Assembly: GCA_965223465.1 (NCBI GenBank)
Contig: OZ245025.1
Coordinates: 496,001 to 560,000 of the forward strand
Origin: JAAELZ01 sp965223465
Lineage (GTDB): Bacteria; Pseudomonadota; Gammaproteobacteria; Arenicellales; Poriferihabitantaceae
Direction of reading: 5' to 3'
Length of the DNA stretch: 64,000 nucleotides
The notes below the pieces were generated by a model. It worked only from the letters and a program-made list of their open reading frames with translations. It had not been told where the DNA came from and did not search any database. Below are positions 8,272-18,204 of the stretch, in pieces (the first letter of the stretch is position 1; every line of letters starts with the position of its first letter). The position numbers and the translations under genes are program-made.

Positions 8272-10932
8272 ATGAATAGTTTTGATGCACAACAATTATT
8301 AGAGGTGGAAGATCAACAATATCAATATTTTGCCTTAGATGCGCTTGCGAAGGAGGCAGATTTATCGCGTTTGCCGTATTCGTTAAAAATATTGTTAGAG
8401 AATTTACTGCGTCATGAAGATGGCGAGAATGTTACCCGCGAGCATATATTGTCACTGGCGAATTGGGATGCCAAAGCCGAGCCCAGTGTCGAAATCGCGT
8501 TTACACCGTCGCGCGTATTGTTACAAGATTTCACCGGTGTACCTGCAGTAGTCGATTTAGCCGTGATGCGAGATGCTATGCAAGATTTAGGCGGAAACCC
8601 AGATAAAATCAACCCCCTTAGCCCGGTTGATTTGGTCATCGATCATTCGGTAATGATCGATCAATTTGGGTCAGCCACGGCGCTGGATTTTAATACCAAA
8701 CGTGAGTATGAGCGTAACGCTGAGCGCTACGCCTTTTTGAAATGGGGCCAGCAGGCTTTTGAAAATTTTCAGGTAGTACCACCTTCCACTGGGATTGTGC
8801 ATCAGGTCAATCTCGAAAATCTGGCGCAAGTGGTGTTCAAACGCGCGCAACACGATGGTAGTGCTATGGTTTACCCCGATACCGTCGTGGGCACCGATTC
8901 GCACACCACTATGATTAATGGTGTCGGTGTATTGGGTTGGGGCGTAGGCGGTATCGAAGCAGAAGCCGCGATGTTGGGTCAGCCGATCACCATGCTGATA
9001 CCACAAGTGGTGGGTTTTAAGCTAACCGGTGGGTTAAAGGAGGGTGTTACCGCAACCGATCTAGTGCTCACCATCGTAGAAATGCTGCGTGAAAAAGGCG
9101 TTGTGGGTAAATTTGTTGAGTTCTATGGCGATGGCCTGGATGATCTATCTCTGGCAGATCAGGCCACGATTGCAAATATGGCGCCCGAATATGGTGCGAC
9201 CTGCGGTATTTTTCCGATTGATCAGGCAGCGCTTGATTATTTACACTTATCCGGGCGCAGTGAATCACAAATCGCCCTGGTTGAGGCGTATGCCCGACAA
9301 CAGGGCATGTTTCGTCAGAGTGGGGCGGTAGAAGCCGAGTATAGCGACACTCTGCATCTGGATATGTCGTCAGTGGAGCCGAGTATTGCGGGCCCTAAAC
9401 GGCCGCAGGACCGAATCGAGCTTAAAGATGCCAAGCAAACCATTCTGGCAGCGCAGCGCGACATTACCGGTAGCGAAACCCCACGCAATGCGTCCACGGT
9501 AATTGACGGTAAGGATGTTGATCTACATGATGGCGATATCGTCATCGCAGCCATTACGTCATGTACCAATACCTCCAACCCAGGCGTCATCATGGCGTCG
9601 GGTCTGTTGGCGAAAAATGCGGTGGAACGTGGCTTAACCGTTAAGCCATGGGTTAAAACATCGCTGGCACCCGGTTCCAGGGTGGTTACGGAATATCTCG
9701 ATGAAGCAGGGTTGATTGAGCCTTTATCCAAACTGGGTTTTGACGTGGTGGGTTATGGTTGTACCACCTGTATCGGTAATTCAGGGCCTTTACCTCAACC
9801 CGTGGTAGAGGCAATTCATAAGGGTGATTTGGTGGTGAGTTCAGTGCTTTCGGGAAATCGGAACTTTGAAGGCCGCGTCCATGCCGAAGTCAAAATGAAT
9901 TTCCTCGCCTCTCCGCCATTGGTGGTGGCGTACGCGCTTGCAGGAACGACCAATTTTGATTTGAATAATGAACCACTGGGGCAAGATAGCGAGGGCAAAG
10001 ACGTATATTTACGAGATATCTGGCCCAGCCAAGCAGAGGTCAATGGGGCAATTGATTCGGCTTTGTCACGCTCCATGTTCATGGAAAAGTACAAAGATGT
10101 GTTCAAGGGTGACGAAAACTGGCAGGCGGTTGAAACCACGGCGTCTGATCGCTTTAGCTGGAGCGATAGTTCTACCTATATCCAGCAACCACCTTATTTT
10201 GAAGGTATGACCGCTACCCCACCAGGCTTTGGCGATATCAAAGGGATGCGTGTACTGGCGCGTCTTGGTGATTCGATCACCACCGACCATATCTCTCCTG
10301 CGGGTGCGATCAAGGCAGATTCGCCGGCGGGCGCCTTTTTGTCCGAAGCTGGTGTAGATCCATCTGAGTTTAATTCTTATGGTTCCAGGCGTGGTAACCA
10401 TGAAATCATGATGCGCGGTACTTTTGCCAATATTCGCCTGCGCAACGAACTCGCGCCAGGAACGGAAGGCGGTTGGACCACCCATCAACCAAGTGGTGAG
10501 CAGATGTCTATTTTCCACGCAGCAGAGCAGTATCGTCAGGAAAATGTACCATTGCTGATAATAGGCGGAAAAGAATACGGTACCGGTTCTTCGCGTGACT
10601 GGGCTGCTAAAGGCACCAATTTGTTGGGTGCCAAAGCGGTATTAGTAGAGAGTTTCGAGCGTATCCATCGCTCTAATCTAGTTGGTATGGGTGTATTACC
10701 TTTGCAGTTCAATGATGGTGATAGTCGCGATTCACTTGGCCTGGATGGTACAGAGACTTATGATATAGAAGGGGTGGTTGCGGGCGCAAAGCAAGTGAAT
10801 ATCACGGTTACGGCCGAATCCGGCGAGACTAAATTATTTACGGCGAAAGTGCGCATCGATACACCCAAAGAATGGGAGTACTACGAGCACGGTGGTATAT
10901 TGCACTATGTCTTACGGCAGCTGGCGGCATAG
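8272..10932 (+). CDS. acnA: Aconitate hydratase AcnA
   Basis: Monomeric aconitase of the TCA cycle (citrate to isocitrate), AcnA/IRP type. The [4Fe-4S]-binding cysteines appear in TSCTNTSNP (mid-protein) and YGCTTCIGNSGPL. The N-terminal GTDSHTTMINGVGVLGWGVG and C-terminal YGTGSSRDWAAKG substrate motifs are intact. At 886 residues it has full family length. A good ribosome-binding site (AAGGA) lies 7 bp upstream of the ATG. Confidence 0.97.
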   Translation: MNSFDAQQLLEVEDQQYQYFALDALAKEADLSRLPYSLKILLENLLRHEDGENVTREHILSLANWDAKAEPSVEIAFTPSRVLLQDFTGVPAVVDLAVMRDAMQDLGGNPDKINPLSPVDLVIDHSVMIDQFGSATALDFNTKREYERNAERYAFLKWGQQAFENFQVVPPSTGIVHQVNLENLAQVVFKRAQHDGSAMVYPDTVVGTDSHTTMINGVGVLGWGVGGIEAEAAMLGQPITMLIPQVVGFKLTGGLKEGVTATDLVLTIVEMLREKGVVGKFVEFYGDGLDDLSLADQATIANMAPEYGATCGIFPIDQAALDYLHLSGRSESQIALVEAYARQQGMFRQSGAVEAEYSDTLHLDMSSVEPSIAGPKRPQDRIELKDAKQTILAAQRDITGSETPRNASTVIDGKDVDLHDGDIVIAAITSCTNTSNPGVIMASGLLAKNAVERGLTVKPWVKTSLAPGSRVVTEYLDEAGLIEPLSKLGFDVVGYGCTTCIGNSGPLPQPVVEAIHKGDLVVSSVLSGNRNFEGRVHAEVKMNFLASPPLVVAYALAGTTNFDLNNEPLGQDSEGKDVYLRDIWPSQAEVNGAIDSALSRSMFMEKYKDVFKGDENWQAVETTASDRFSWSDSSTYIQQPPYFEGMTATPPGFGDIKGMRVLARLGDSITTDHISPAGAIKADSPAGAFLSEAGVDPSEFNSYGSRRGNHEIMMRGTFANIRLRNELAPGTEGGWTTHQPSGEQMSIFHAAEQYRQENVPLLIIGGKEYGTGSSRDWAAKGTNLLGAKAVLVESFERIHRSNLVGMGVLPLQFNDGDSRDSLGLDGTETYDIEGVVAGAKQVNITVTAESGETKLFTAKVRIDTPKEWEYYEHGGILHYVLRQLAA

Positions 10933-11201
10933 CTCGCTGATGTTTAAGGGAATACTGGGAGAGCAGGGAGGCTCACACTGATCTTGTATTGATTAAAAGG
11001 TGCTTATTGGGATAGATGTAGTTTCTTGAACTGGGTGGTTTCGGGATCTATTTTGGAGCATACACTTCCTCCGCCATTGGGTGGTGCTTTGCTTAACAAG
11101 TGCATTTTGTTGCTATTTGGCTTAGTTATTTCGGTAATTTGGTCGGGTCAAAACACGAAAAAATCGAGCGAATGAGGTGGGTCGTGTCGCGCATCTATCC
11201 C

Positions 11202-11834
11202 TCACCTGGCCGAACCTCTTTTAAACTCCCTGCTTAGTACGGCTTTGGCAATTTTATACGGGGGTAATTCCTGACAACTCATGGCCATGCTGGTTAGGCG
11301 TTCTTGTTCAGTCATGTTTGAATGACCACGTGTTAGGCGAATGTACACATGTGGCTGATGATGATGAAATATTCGAATATCGATGTGTGGTTCACTTAGC
11401 GTGATCGAAACGGTCAGCAATTCAAGCTTCGGTGCGTGGAACCAGACCGTATTATCCTGAACTGTGTTGATTTGAAGTTCGGTTGGTGTACGGTTTCCTT
11501 GGAAGGTCGACATAAACGTAAGGCGTAATGCTTTGTCCTGTTTCCAAAAGCGCCAATAATGCAATGAGGCCCTGGTTTTCGCCACGCCTGCGATGATGTC
11601 GTCTTCACAAACGTGAAAATTGATCGCATATTCCATCGAACCCACGGGCGTCTCGATTGCCAATCCATCCCACGATCCGGCTAAACTGGTAAAAAGTGCA
11701 TCAGCCTGTCGGATCGCGTGCTCGCTGTCAGGTTTGGCCGCGTTGATTTGTGGGCATAAGAGCAGTATTACAATCAGCCATGGGACGCTGCGCATGCATC
11801 GTTTGTTACGATGATAAAAGCCAGGCATCTTCAT
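11202..11834 (-). CDS. Hypothetical secreted protein
   Basis: Not recognised. A hydrophobic segment (WLIVILLLCPQINA) reads as a signal peptide ending at an Ala-rich site, so the mature protein is probably periplasmic. The body is a mix of beta-prone segments with few cysteines and no catalytic motif I can name. The start is uncertain: ATG at 11834, 11828 or 11795; the last puts the signal peptide at the very N-terminus. It lies alone between acnA and the catabolic cluster. Confidence 0.55.
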   Translation of the reverse strand: MKMPGFYHRNKRCMRSVPWLIVILLLCPQINAAKPDSEHAIRQADALFTSLAGSWDGLAIETPVGSMEYAINFHVCEDDIIAGVAKTRASLHYWRFWKQDKALRLTFMSTFQGNRTPTELQINTVQDNTVWFHAPKLELLTVSITLSEPHIDIRIFHHHQPHVYIRLTRGHSNMTEQERLTSMAMSCQELPPYKIAKAVLSREFKRGSAR

Positions 11835-11989
11835 TTTTAGATCGATCACGATTAAGCTCTTTACTTACTGCTTATAACCAGCATATACCGTCAGTGAGTT
11901 ATTTCAAGCACTATATCAATACTAATTACTAAACAGTGGCAAAAGCCCCTTGCTTTGGTAGGCTTAATTTTCAAGTTTGGCGCTGGTTT

Positions 11990-13195
11990 TTAGGTCGGAT
12001 GCGGTGTGCTAATCAGCTGTTGATATATCGTCGGATCGGTTGCACCTTCGGTACCAAGTAGCAACACGACGCTGTCTTGGTTAAGCTCAAGTTGGGTTGC
12101 CCATTCAGCATTTTGCGTTGCAAGCAACAAGCCCGCCAGGCCGGCAATGGCTGATTCGCCCGCGATGATTGGTGGTGATTGATCAGCCAGTATGCGCATG
12201 CAAGGCGCGACCAATTCATCCGACATCGTCATATAAGCATGGCAGCTGTTTTTTAGTATATTCCAGGCGAGAATTGAGGGCTCACCACAGGATAAACCCG
12301 CCATCAAGGTTTCATTTTCAATCGCGACGGCTGTGGCTTTTCCGTTAACAGCGCTTTGATATAAGCAAGCCGCCCATTCCGGTTCAATGATAATTAATTT
12401 GGGGCGGTGCCTCCCCATTCGTTGCCAGCAGTACGCGGCCACCGAAGCGGCTAATCCGCCCACGCCACCTTGTAGAAATACATGCGTAATGGTCTGATTT
12501 TCTAGCTGTGCAAATACTTCATGCATCATCACACTATAACCTGCCATGACGAACTGCGGGATTTCAACATAACCGGGGTAGGTGGTATCAGAAACAACTA
12601 TCCAGTTGTTTTCAGCAGCCTCTTGTTCGGCGAGCCGTACTGAATCATCATAATCTCCGTCGATTCGAACGACTTCTGCGCCCAACGCTTGCATCGCTTG
12701 CGCACGAAAATCGCTCACTTCGGTGTGAATATAAATGCGACAATGACAACCAAAGCGCTGTGCACCCCAGGCAACCGAGCGGCCGTGGTTGCCATCGGTA
12801 GCGGTCACCACCGTTATTTGACTAGCCTGTTTTGTGTATTCGTTACGCTCGAGTTCTTGGCTGGTAGGTGTTGAACCTGTCTGCTCCACTATTGCTGACT
12901 GCAATACGCGAAATACTGCATAAGCGCCTCCCAATGCCTTAAAGCTACCTAGGCCGAAACGTTCGGCTTCATCTTTATACAAAATAGCACCCATACCTAC
13001 TTGATTTGCCAGTTTATCCAGGCGACGTAGTGGTGTTGTTTGGTATCCTGGCCAACGACTGATCTCAGCATGTGCCTGCACCATCAAATCTGGGTCGAGC
13101 TGTGTGGCTAATTTAGCTGGAAAAGGCGCCGGCCCGAGGTAATGTTCACTGGCATATGCTGAAAACTGGCTATGTTTAAAAATTTCAGGAAGCAT
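11990..13195 (-). CDS. dpaL: Diaminopropionate ammonia-lyase
   Basis: Fold-type II PLP enzyme that splits 2,3-diaminopropionate to pyruvate and two ammonia. The motif YKDEAERFGLGSFKALGGAY near residue 75 contains the PLP lysine and matches YgeX/DpaL closely. TDGNHGRSVAWGAQRFG and FLQGGVGGLAA (cofactor phosphate loop) also fit. Length (401) is that of E. coli YgeX. It is the last gene of a minus-strand set with a racemase-like enzyme (11 bp upstream), an M24 peptidase and an MFS transporter. A related lyase on another diamino or hydroxy amino acid cannot be excluded. Confidence 0.85.
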   Translation of the reverse strand: MLPEIFKHSQFSAYASEHYLGPAPFPAKLATQLDPDLMVQAHAEISRWPGYQTTPLRRLDKLANQVGMGAILYKDEAERFGLGSFKALGGAYAVFRVLQSAIVEQTGSTPTSQELERNEYTKQASQITVVTATDGNHGRSVAWGAQRFGCHCRIYIHTEVSDFRAQAMQALGAEVVRIDGDYDDSVRLAEQEAAENNWIVVSDTTYPGYVEIPQFVMAGYSVMMHEVFAQLENQTITHVFLQGGVGGLAASVAAYCWQRMGRHRPKLIIIEPEWAACLYQSAVNGKATAVAIENETLMAGLSCGEPSILAWNILKNSCHAYMTMSDELVAPCMRILADQSPPIIAGESAIAGLAGLLLATQNAEWATQLELNQDSVVLLLGTEGATDPTIYQQLISTPHPT

Positions 13196-13206
13196 AAAAA
13201 TGGAAA

Positions 13207-13995
13207 TTAATTATCGTAAGTACTCGTAGTATTAAAAACAGAACCAAAGCCTTTAACAGGAATGCGGCAGTTGAGTAAATTCAACGCCTGCCATACCAAG
13301 GCTTGATTGCTGGTGATGACGGGAACCTCAAGTTCGGCTTCCAGCTTTTCAACTACCATTGAAGCGCGTAGCGCTGTGCAGGAAATAAACAGTGCATCTG
13401 CGTCATTCGAGCAAGCGAGTTTTGCAGCAGACACAATATCTTCCAGGGGAAACATGGTGACTTCAATATCATTTTCTGAGCCAAATCCACATACATTGAG
13501 TACCTTAAGGTCGTGGGTCTGTAGCATATCACCCAGGGCCTGATTGATTTCATCGATATAAGGCGTTAACACCGATATTTTTTTGGCGCCAACGGCTTGT
13601 AGTGCAGCGGTAGCAGCAGTGACTGGCGTAATGATAGGTGTTTTGGGGCATTGGCGGCGAATACGCTCGGCAATATTATCGAAACCGATGGCAGCGGTGC
13701 CCGATGTACAGCCATATATTATCAAATCAACCCCTAAACCCGGTAGGATGCCCCCCGCTGCGCGTTCAATATCATCTGCCATAGCGCACAGATTCTTTAG
13801 TGTCATCGGATTATGGTTGGTCACCCGATTAGTAAAAATCTCCACCTCTACGGGCAACATCCGGCGTAAATCCTGCTCAGAATTAAAATCGGTGGCCAGT
13901 GCGATAAAGCCGATTTTTCCCGCAGGAGCGATGATATCAAGATGAGCTGGATGCGCAACTCGTTGAATTCGAAAACCAGATTTAGTCTTAGACAT
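13207..13995 (-). CDS. Asp/Glu racemase / maleate isomerase superfamily protein
   Basis: Enzyme of the superfamily that includes maleate isomerase, arylmalonate decarboxylase and EutA. Both cysteine positions are present: IIYGCTSGTAAIG near residue 110 and FISCTALRASM near residue 200, so an isomerase or racemase is more likely than a one-cysteine decarboxylase. The ATG at 13995 is preferred because it follows the stop of the M24 gene by 4 bp; an upstream TTG frame would overlap that gene. Substrate unknown; the neighbours suggest an amino acid released from a modified precursor. Confidence 0.75.
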   Translation of the reverse strand: MSKTKSGFRIQRVAHPAHLDIIAPAGKIGFIALATDFNSEQDLRRMLPVEVEIFTNRVTNHNPMTLKNLCAMADDIERAAGGILPGLGVDLIIYGCTSGTAAIGFDNIAERIRRQCPKTPIITPVTAATAALQAVGAKKISVLTPYIDEINQALGDMLQTHDLKVLNVCGFGSENDIEVTMFPLEDIVSAAKLACSNDADALFISCTALRASMVVEKLEAELEVPVITSNQALVWQALNLLNCRIPVKGFGSVFNTTSTYDN

Positions 13996-13999
13996 TGGG

Positions 14000-15190
14000 C
14001 TAGCGAATAATCGGAATGTCGCGCGTTGCACGCATCGAAAGCCACTCCGCGCCGTTATCCGTAATCACAATATTTTCTTCGTGCACCATTTGTTTTCCAG
14101 GTGCAAACGTCATCCCCGGTTCTAGGGTCAATACCATGCCAGGTTCTAGCAAGGTATTATCGGTTGCGGTATGAGAGGGCCGTTCGGTGAGCTGCATACC
14201 CAAACCGTGGCCGAGCCGTCCAACCTCATTACCCAGGCTACCACCTTCGGCCATGACGGTATTCATCGCGGTCCAGATATCACTGGTGGTGTTGCCAGGG
14301 CGCGACTCTCTAAACCCCGCCTCGACTGCATCGAACACCACCTGATTGGCTTTTTGTGTATTGGGGTCGATATGCCCAAATGCAAAATTGCGGTCAAAAT
14401 CGCAGAAATAACCGTCCCAAACCGTGCCGGTATCAATAATCAGTAGGTCTCCATGCTCTAAGTTTCGATCACTTGGCCCCATGATAATACTGTCATACCC
14501 GCATGGCCCCGAACCTGCAACCATATAAGGGGAGTGATCTGCGCCGCTTTGTATCAAGTCTAAACGAAGCTGACGGCAAATTTCTCGCTCGGTCATGCCC
14601 ATTGAAATCCTATCCGGTAAAGCCTGGAATGCAGCCGAGGTGATTGCACAAACATGACGGATTTTTTCAATTTCCCTGGCCGATTTAATCATGCGTTGCT
14701 GATGCATTAGCTCAGCGACATCAACCAATTCCAGTTGTGGGAGCTGTGCAATCAGGCGCTGATAATTTACAACCGGCATGCGTAAATAGCTTTCCGGGCC
14801 GAGCGTCATCCCCAGGCGTCTATATTTCTTACAAACGGATTTCAGTAAATCTACTAATAGCGAAACGCCATCATCTTCCGGGCAGGGAGATGCCCAGGTG
14901 CGCACATCATCCAGCCAGGTATCCGTCATTCCGGCGATACCGATCTCAGGAATAATCGCAATCGGTTTGTCCTCGGCAGGAATGACCAGGAACCAGGGGC
15001 GAGTGGGACTTTCCCAAAACTGGGTAAAGAACCCCGAAAAGTAGCGTACATTGGCCTCGGTCGTCAGCAGTATCGCATCCAATTTATTTTCTGCCATCCG
15101 CATCTGCATTTTAGCCGTGCGCTCGACAAACTCAGCCCGTGGAAAGCCGCGCGCTGGTGTCGTCGCAGTGTGCGTAGTGGTATTGTTCAT
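14000..15190 (-). CDS. M24-family metallopeptidase (Xaa-Pro dipeptidase / ectoine hydrolase-like)
   Basis: Creatinase-fold hydrolase with N-terminal creatinase domain and C-terminal pita-bread domain. All five metal ligands are recognisable: Asp in IIDTGTVWDG, Asp in YFCDFDRNF, His in GHGLGMQL, Glu in LTLEPGM and Glu in VHEENIVIT. Family members cleave Xaa-Pro dipeptides or hydrolyse ectoine (DoeA/EutD). The association with a EutA-like protein and a PLP lyase recalls ectoine-degradation loci, but the lyase here is of the diaminopropionate type, so the true substrate is open. Confidence 0.78.
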   Translation of the reverse strand: MNNTTTHTATTPARGFPRAEFVERTAKMQMRMAENKLDAILLTTEANVRYFSGFFTQFWESPTRPWFLVIPAEDKPIAIIPEIGIAGMTDTWLDDVRTWASPCPEDDGVSLLVDLLKSVCKKYRRLGMTLGPESYLRMPVVNYQRLIAQLPQLELVDVAELMHQQRMIKSAREIEKIRHVCAITSAAFQALPDRISMGMTEREICRQLRLDLIQSGADHSPYMVAGSGPCGYDSIIMGPSDRNLEHGDLLIIDTGTVWDGYFCDFDRNFAFGHIDPNTQKANQVVFDAVEAGFRESRPGNTTSDIWTAMNTVMAEGGSLGNEVGRLGHGLGMQLTERPSHTATDNTLLEPGMVLTLEPGMTFAPGKQMVHEENIVITDNGAEWLSMRATRDIPIIR

Positions 15191-15335
15191 TTACTCGTAC
15201 GAATTGGTGTCGCGCTATAAGCCGTTAACTTATAACCCATATATTATGGTTTGGCTATCAGCAACGCGATATGTTTGATATTGGTATGTAAAGCAGGGTT
15301 GCAGATCAACGCTGATAGTTTCGCACTCCGAGACA

Positions 15336-16577
15336 CTACTTGTCTGGCGCGGGCTGTAGCCATTTATTGGCAAAATAGTACAACATGGTAAGCGCCTGGA
15401 TGATCCACAGGCAGGTAAACGCCACTTGATACCCGGTGGCGGTGTATTCGCTTGATCCAGGCTCGCTATACAGGGCAATAATTTCGCCGACACCCCACTG
15501 GGCAAAAAAGGCGAAAACAAATACCAGTAGATTGATGGCAGTATTTACCCTACCGGCAAGTTCGGTTGGGAAACGCTGGGAAAGTTCGGCATAGGCCAGG
15601 ATACCCGAGGTGCCAAAAAAGGCCAGCAAGACCCAAATCCATTTGGCATAACTTAAGAATTCAAAGATAAGCCCGAGCTGTAATACCATGTAGATCAACA
15701 TACCGATAATCGATACCTGAAAGGTACTGAACCCGCGTTTGCCCATACGTTCAGTGATGAGCCCAAGCAGGCCATAGCCCAAAATGATGCCAATCCCAAT
15801 TGTAAAAAGTGCCTGAGCCACGGCATCGCGATCAAACGTTGCGACATCTCTAAACCAGGGGCCAGACCATAAACTGATGGTGGATAAAAATACACCTTGC
15901 GTACTGACCGACCAGGGCACGATATCCCAGAAATGGCGGGCGGTAAAGATCTGCTTTATGCCTTGGATATAATCTCGCGTGGAGGTTATCGTCTGGGTTT
16001 CCAGTTTATCGGGTACCAGCCACCAGACCAGGATGGCCACCCCGACTGTGACTGCGCTTAGCGCTAAAAATACACCGCGCCAGTCAGTCACGCTTAACGC
16101 AAATTCAATGGGTGTGGAGGCGGTTAAAGCGCCCAATCCTCCAGCCATCAGCAGAATCCCGTTGGTGAGCGCCAGTTTTTCGAGGGGGAACCATTGTACA
16201 AATGCCTTAAAGCCGGCCATTAAACAGGCAGAAACGCCAAAACCAATCAAGGCGCGGCCGATCAAGAGACCATTAAAACTTTCCGCTAACCCGAATACCG
16301 CCGCCCCACCTGCCGCTAATAACAGTAGAAAGGCTTCTGTTTTTCTAGGACCGAAGCGATCCAGCCAGATGCCAAGTGGTAATTGCATTGACGCAAAAGC
16401 GATGAAGTAAGTGCTGGTAAGCAAGCCGAGCTGCCCCGCATCTATGCCGAGATCCGCTGATAAATTACCCGCAATAATTGTATTTACGACTCGAAATAAA
16501 TACGAAAGGAAGTAGCCGCAAGCAAACGGAATAAAAATGCGTACGATGAGCTTGGGAGAGATAGCTTGGTTTGTCAA
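15336..16577 (-). CDS. Major facilitator superfamily transporter
   Basis: About 12 hydrophobic segments over 413 residues. The loop-2 MFS signature GIWLDRFGPRKTE at about residues 67-79 matches the G-x-x-x-D-R-x-G-x-R-K pattern. It probably imports the substrate of the downstream M24/racemase/ammonia-lyase genes, from which it is separated by 145 bp. The start is a TTG at 16577 because no ATG precedes the first helix; this is uncertain. Confidence 0.8.
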   Translation of the reverse strand: MTNQAISPKLIVRIFIPFACGYFLSYLFRVVNTIIAGNLSADLGIDAGQLGLLTSTYFIAFASMQLPLGIWLDRFGPRKTEAFLLLLAAGGAAVFGLAESFNGLLIGRALIGFGVSACLMAGFKAFVQWFPLEKLALTNGILLMAGGLGALTASTPIEFALSVTDWRGVFLALSAVTVGVAILVWWLVPDKLETQTITSTRDYIQGIKQIFTARHFWDIVPWSVSTQGVFLSTISLWSGPWFRDVATFDRDAVAQALFTIGIGIILGYGLLGLITERMGKRGFSTFQVSIIGMLIYMVLQLGLIFEFLSYAKWIWVLLAFFGTSGILAYAELSQRFPTELAGRVNTAINLLVFVFAFFAQWGVGEIIALYSEPGSSEYTATGYQVAFTCLWIIQALTMLYYFANKWLQPAPDK

Positions 16578-16931
16578 AGTGTGTAAGCGAGGTGCGGCTA
16601 TAGCCAGTTAATATTATTATGCTCGCGATTCTAGGGTTAATTCAGCTTATTAGCGAATCATTTATCCATGGCTGCGTATGCCCAATAATCGCAGAGCTGG
16701 TCTTGTCGAAGTCTAAGTAACAATCAAAAATATAGTTTTACTTTAAAGTCGGGTTACTGGCCGTTTAGGCGTCAGCCTGAGAATCTGTACAACTTTAGGG
16801 TGAAGGTTTTATAATCCGAGTTGCAGCTAATTAGGAATCGCTACAGGAGTAGGTTGCTGCGCGCAAGACGGGCGACGATTTCCGCACCAAAATTCATTTG
16901 TATATCAAGCATCAGGAATAATTAAACAGCC
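16578..16931. other. Intergenic region between divergent MFS and DUF808 genes
   Basis: No open frame of note. A TATAAT hexamer at 16810-16815 on the plus strand is a candidate -10 for the DUF808 gene, but no good -35 is at the right distance. No RNA gene or repeat was recognised. Confidence 0.4.
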
Positions 16932-17885
16932 ATGGCAACCGCAAACTTATTAGCCTTACTTGACGATATCGCAACCGTGCTGGACGATGTATCGGTTATG
17001 ACCAAGGTCGCGGCTAAGAAAACCGCAGGTGTACTGGGCGACGATTTGGCGCTGAATGCAGAACAAGTCGCCGGCATTAAAGCAGAACGCGAAATCCCGG
17101 TGGTAAAGGCGGTGGCCAAGGGCTCCTTTATTAATAAGTTGATTTTGGTGCCCGGCGCACTGGCGATTAGCGCAATCGCACCTTGGCTCATTACACCGCT
17201 TTTGATGATCGGTGGGGCGTATCTGTGTTTTGAGGGTTTTGAAAAAATTGCGCATAAATGGTTGCTGTCCGATCAAGAAGAACAGGAAGAGGAGCAAGCA
17301 TTACTCGACGCGATCAATGACCCTTCTGTAGATATGGTCTCATTTGAGCAGGATAAAATTAAGGGTGCGATTCGCACTGACTTCATTCTGTCTGCCGAAA
17401 TTATCGTGATTTCACTCGGGGTGGTTAAAGGCAGCCCGTTTATTACCCAGGTATTGGCTTTGTCCATTATTGCAATATTAATTACCATCGTGGTGTATGG
17501 CTTGGTTGCAATGATCGTGAAAATGGATGATGCGGGTTATCATCTCATCAGGGTTTCGGGTGAGAGCATGATGAGTAAATTCAAGCGCAGCCTGGGCCGC
17601 GGATTTCTGAGTTTTGCGCCGCGCATGATGCGGTCCTTGACGGTAATCGGTACCATCGCCATGTTTCTGGTCGGTGGGGGCATATTGCTGCACGGCATTC
17701 CGCATGCACATGATTATCTGCATCACGCGGCGGAGTGGGCGGGCCATCTAGCGGGCATAGGTTCCGTGTTAAAATTGCTAACACCGACGGTACTCAACGG
17801 CCTATTCGGCGTATTAGCAGGGGGTGTCTTGGTCGGAATCTACGCGGTTTCTACACCTATCTTCAGTCGATTGAAAAAACCGTAA
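16932..17885 (+). CDS. DUF808 family inner-membrane protein (YedI-like)
   Basis: Polytopic membrane protein of the DUF808/YedI family. The N-terminus ATANLLALLDDIATVLDDV and the KTAGVLGDDLALNA segment are diagnostic. About four to six hydrophobic segments follow, with GAYLCFEGFEKIAH between them and an acidic Glu/Gln-rich loop near residues 113-123. Biochemical function is not known. It converges on hypC. Confidence 0.85.
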   Translation: MATANLLALLDDIATVLDDVSVMTKVAAKKTAGVLGDDLALNAEQVAGIKAEREIPVVKAVAKGSFINKLILVPGALAISAIAPWLITPLLMIGGAYLCFEGFEKIAHKWLLSDQEEQEEEQALLDAINDPSVDMVSFEQDKIKGAIRTDFILSAEIIVISLGVVKGSPFITQVLALSIIAILITIVVYGLVAMIVKMDDAGYHLIRVSGESMMSKFKRSLGRGFLSFAPRMMRSLTVIGTIAMFLVGGGILLHGIPHAHDYLHHAAEWAGHLAGIGSVLKLLTPTVLNGLFGVLAGGVLVGIYAVSTPIFSRLKKP

Positions 17886-17904
17886 GGCTTAGGAGGCAAG
17901 CCTT
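17884..17904. terminator. Hairpin between convergent DUF808 and hypC genes
   Basis: Perfect 7-bp inverted repeat AAGGCTT (17884-17890) and AAGCCTT (17898-17904) with a 7-nt loop, in the 33-bp gap between two convergent stops. There is no U-run, so it would be a weak terminator at best. Confidence 0.35.
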
Positions 17905-17918
17905 GAAGTAGCACATAT

Positions 17919-18149
17919 TTACGCATTCTCCGCCACCAGCATCTGATCGTAAACTTCCCACGCTGTTTGCGCAGCTGCTGCCGAGATTTTCTCTATTGCG
18001 TACCCGGAATGAATGACCAGATAGTCACCCGGTGTGATGTCTTCGCCTTGCAGCATTAGCAAACTAACTTCGCGTTCAACGCCTTTCGCTTCACATAAAG
18101 CTTTAAATTGAGTGGCAGATTTGACCTGCATTGGGATTCCCAGGCACAT
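17919..18149 (-). CDS. hypC: Hydrogenase maturation chaperone HypC/HupF
   Basis: Small chaperone that carries the Fe(CN)2CO unit to the hydrogenase large-subunit precursor. The essential N-terminal Met-Cys-Leu-Gly-Ile-Pro motif is intact, and GDYLVIHSGYAIEKI matches the C-terminal half. Length 76 is typical. It is divergent from the hydrogenase operon across a 122-bp regulatory region. The other Hyp genes (hypA, B, D, E, F) are not in the window. Confidence 0.93.
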   Translation of the reverse strand: MCLGIPMQVKSATQFKALCEAKGVEREVSLLMLQGEDITPGDYLVIHSGYAIEKISAAAAQTAWEVYDQMLVAENA

Positions 18150-18167
18150 ATTCGATTCATTTCATCA

Positions 18168-18204
18168 GTTTAGTACAATATTATTGTAAACTTTTTTACT
18201 AAAC
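18168..18204. promoter_or_regulatory. Nested inverted repeats in the hypC / hydrogenase divergent region
   Basis: GTTTAGTA at 18168-18175 pairs with TACTAAAC at 18197-18204. Inside lies TACAATATTATTGTA (18174-18188), a 15-bp palindrome apart from its central base. Either could be an operator shared by the two divergent units. No regulator can be named. Confidence 0.35.

Noticed and set aside
16578..16931. Possible small RNA in the MFS/DUF808 gap
   Set aside because: A lone TATAAT with no terminator or conserved hairpin is not enough.
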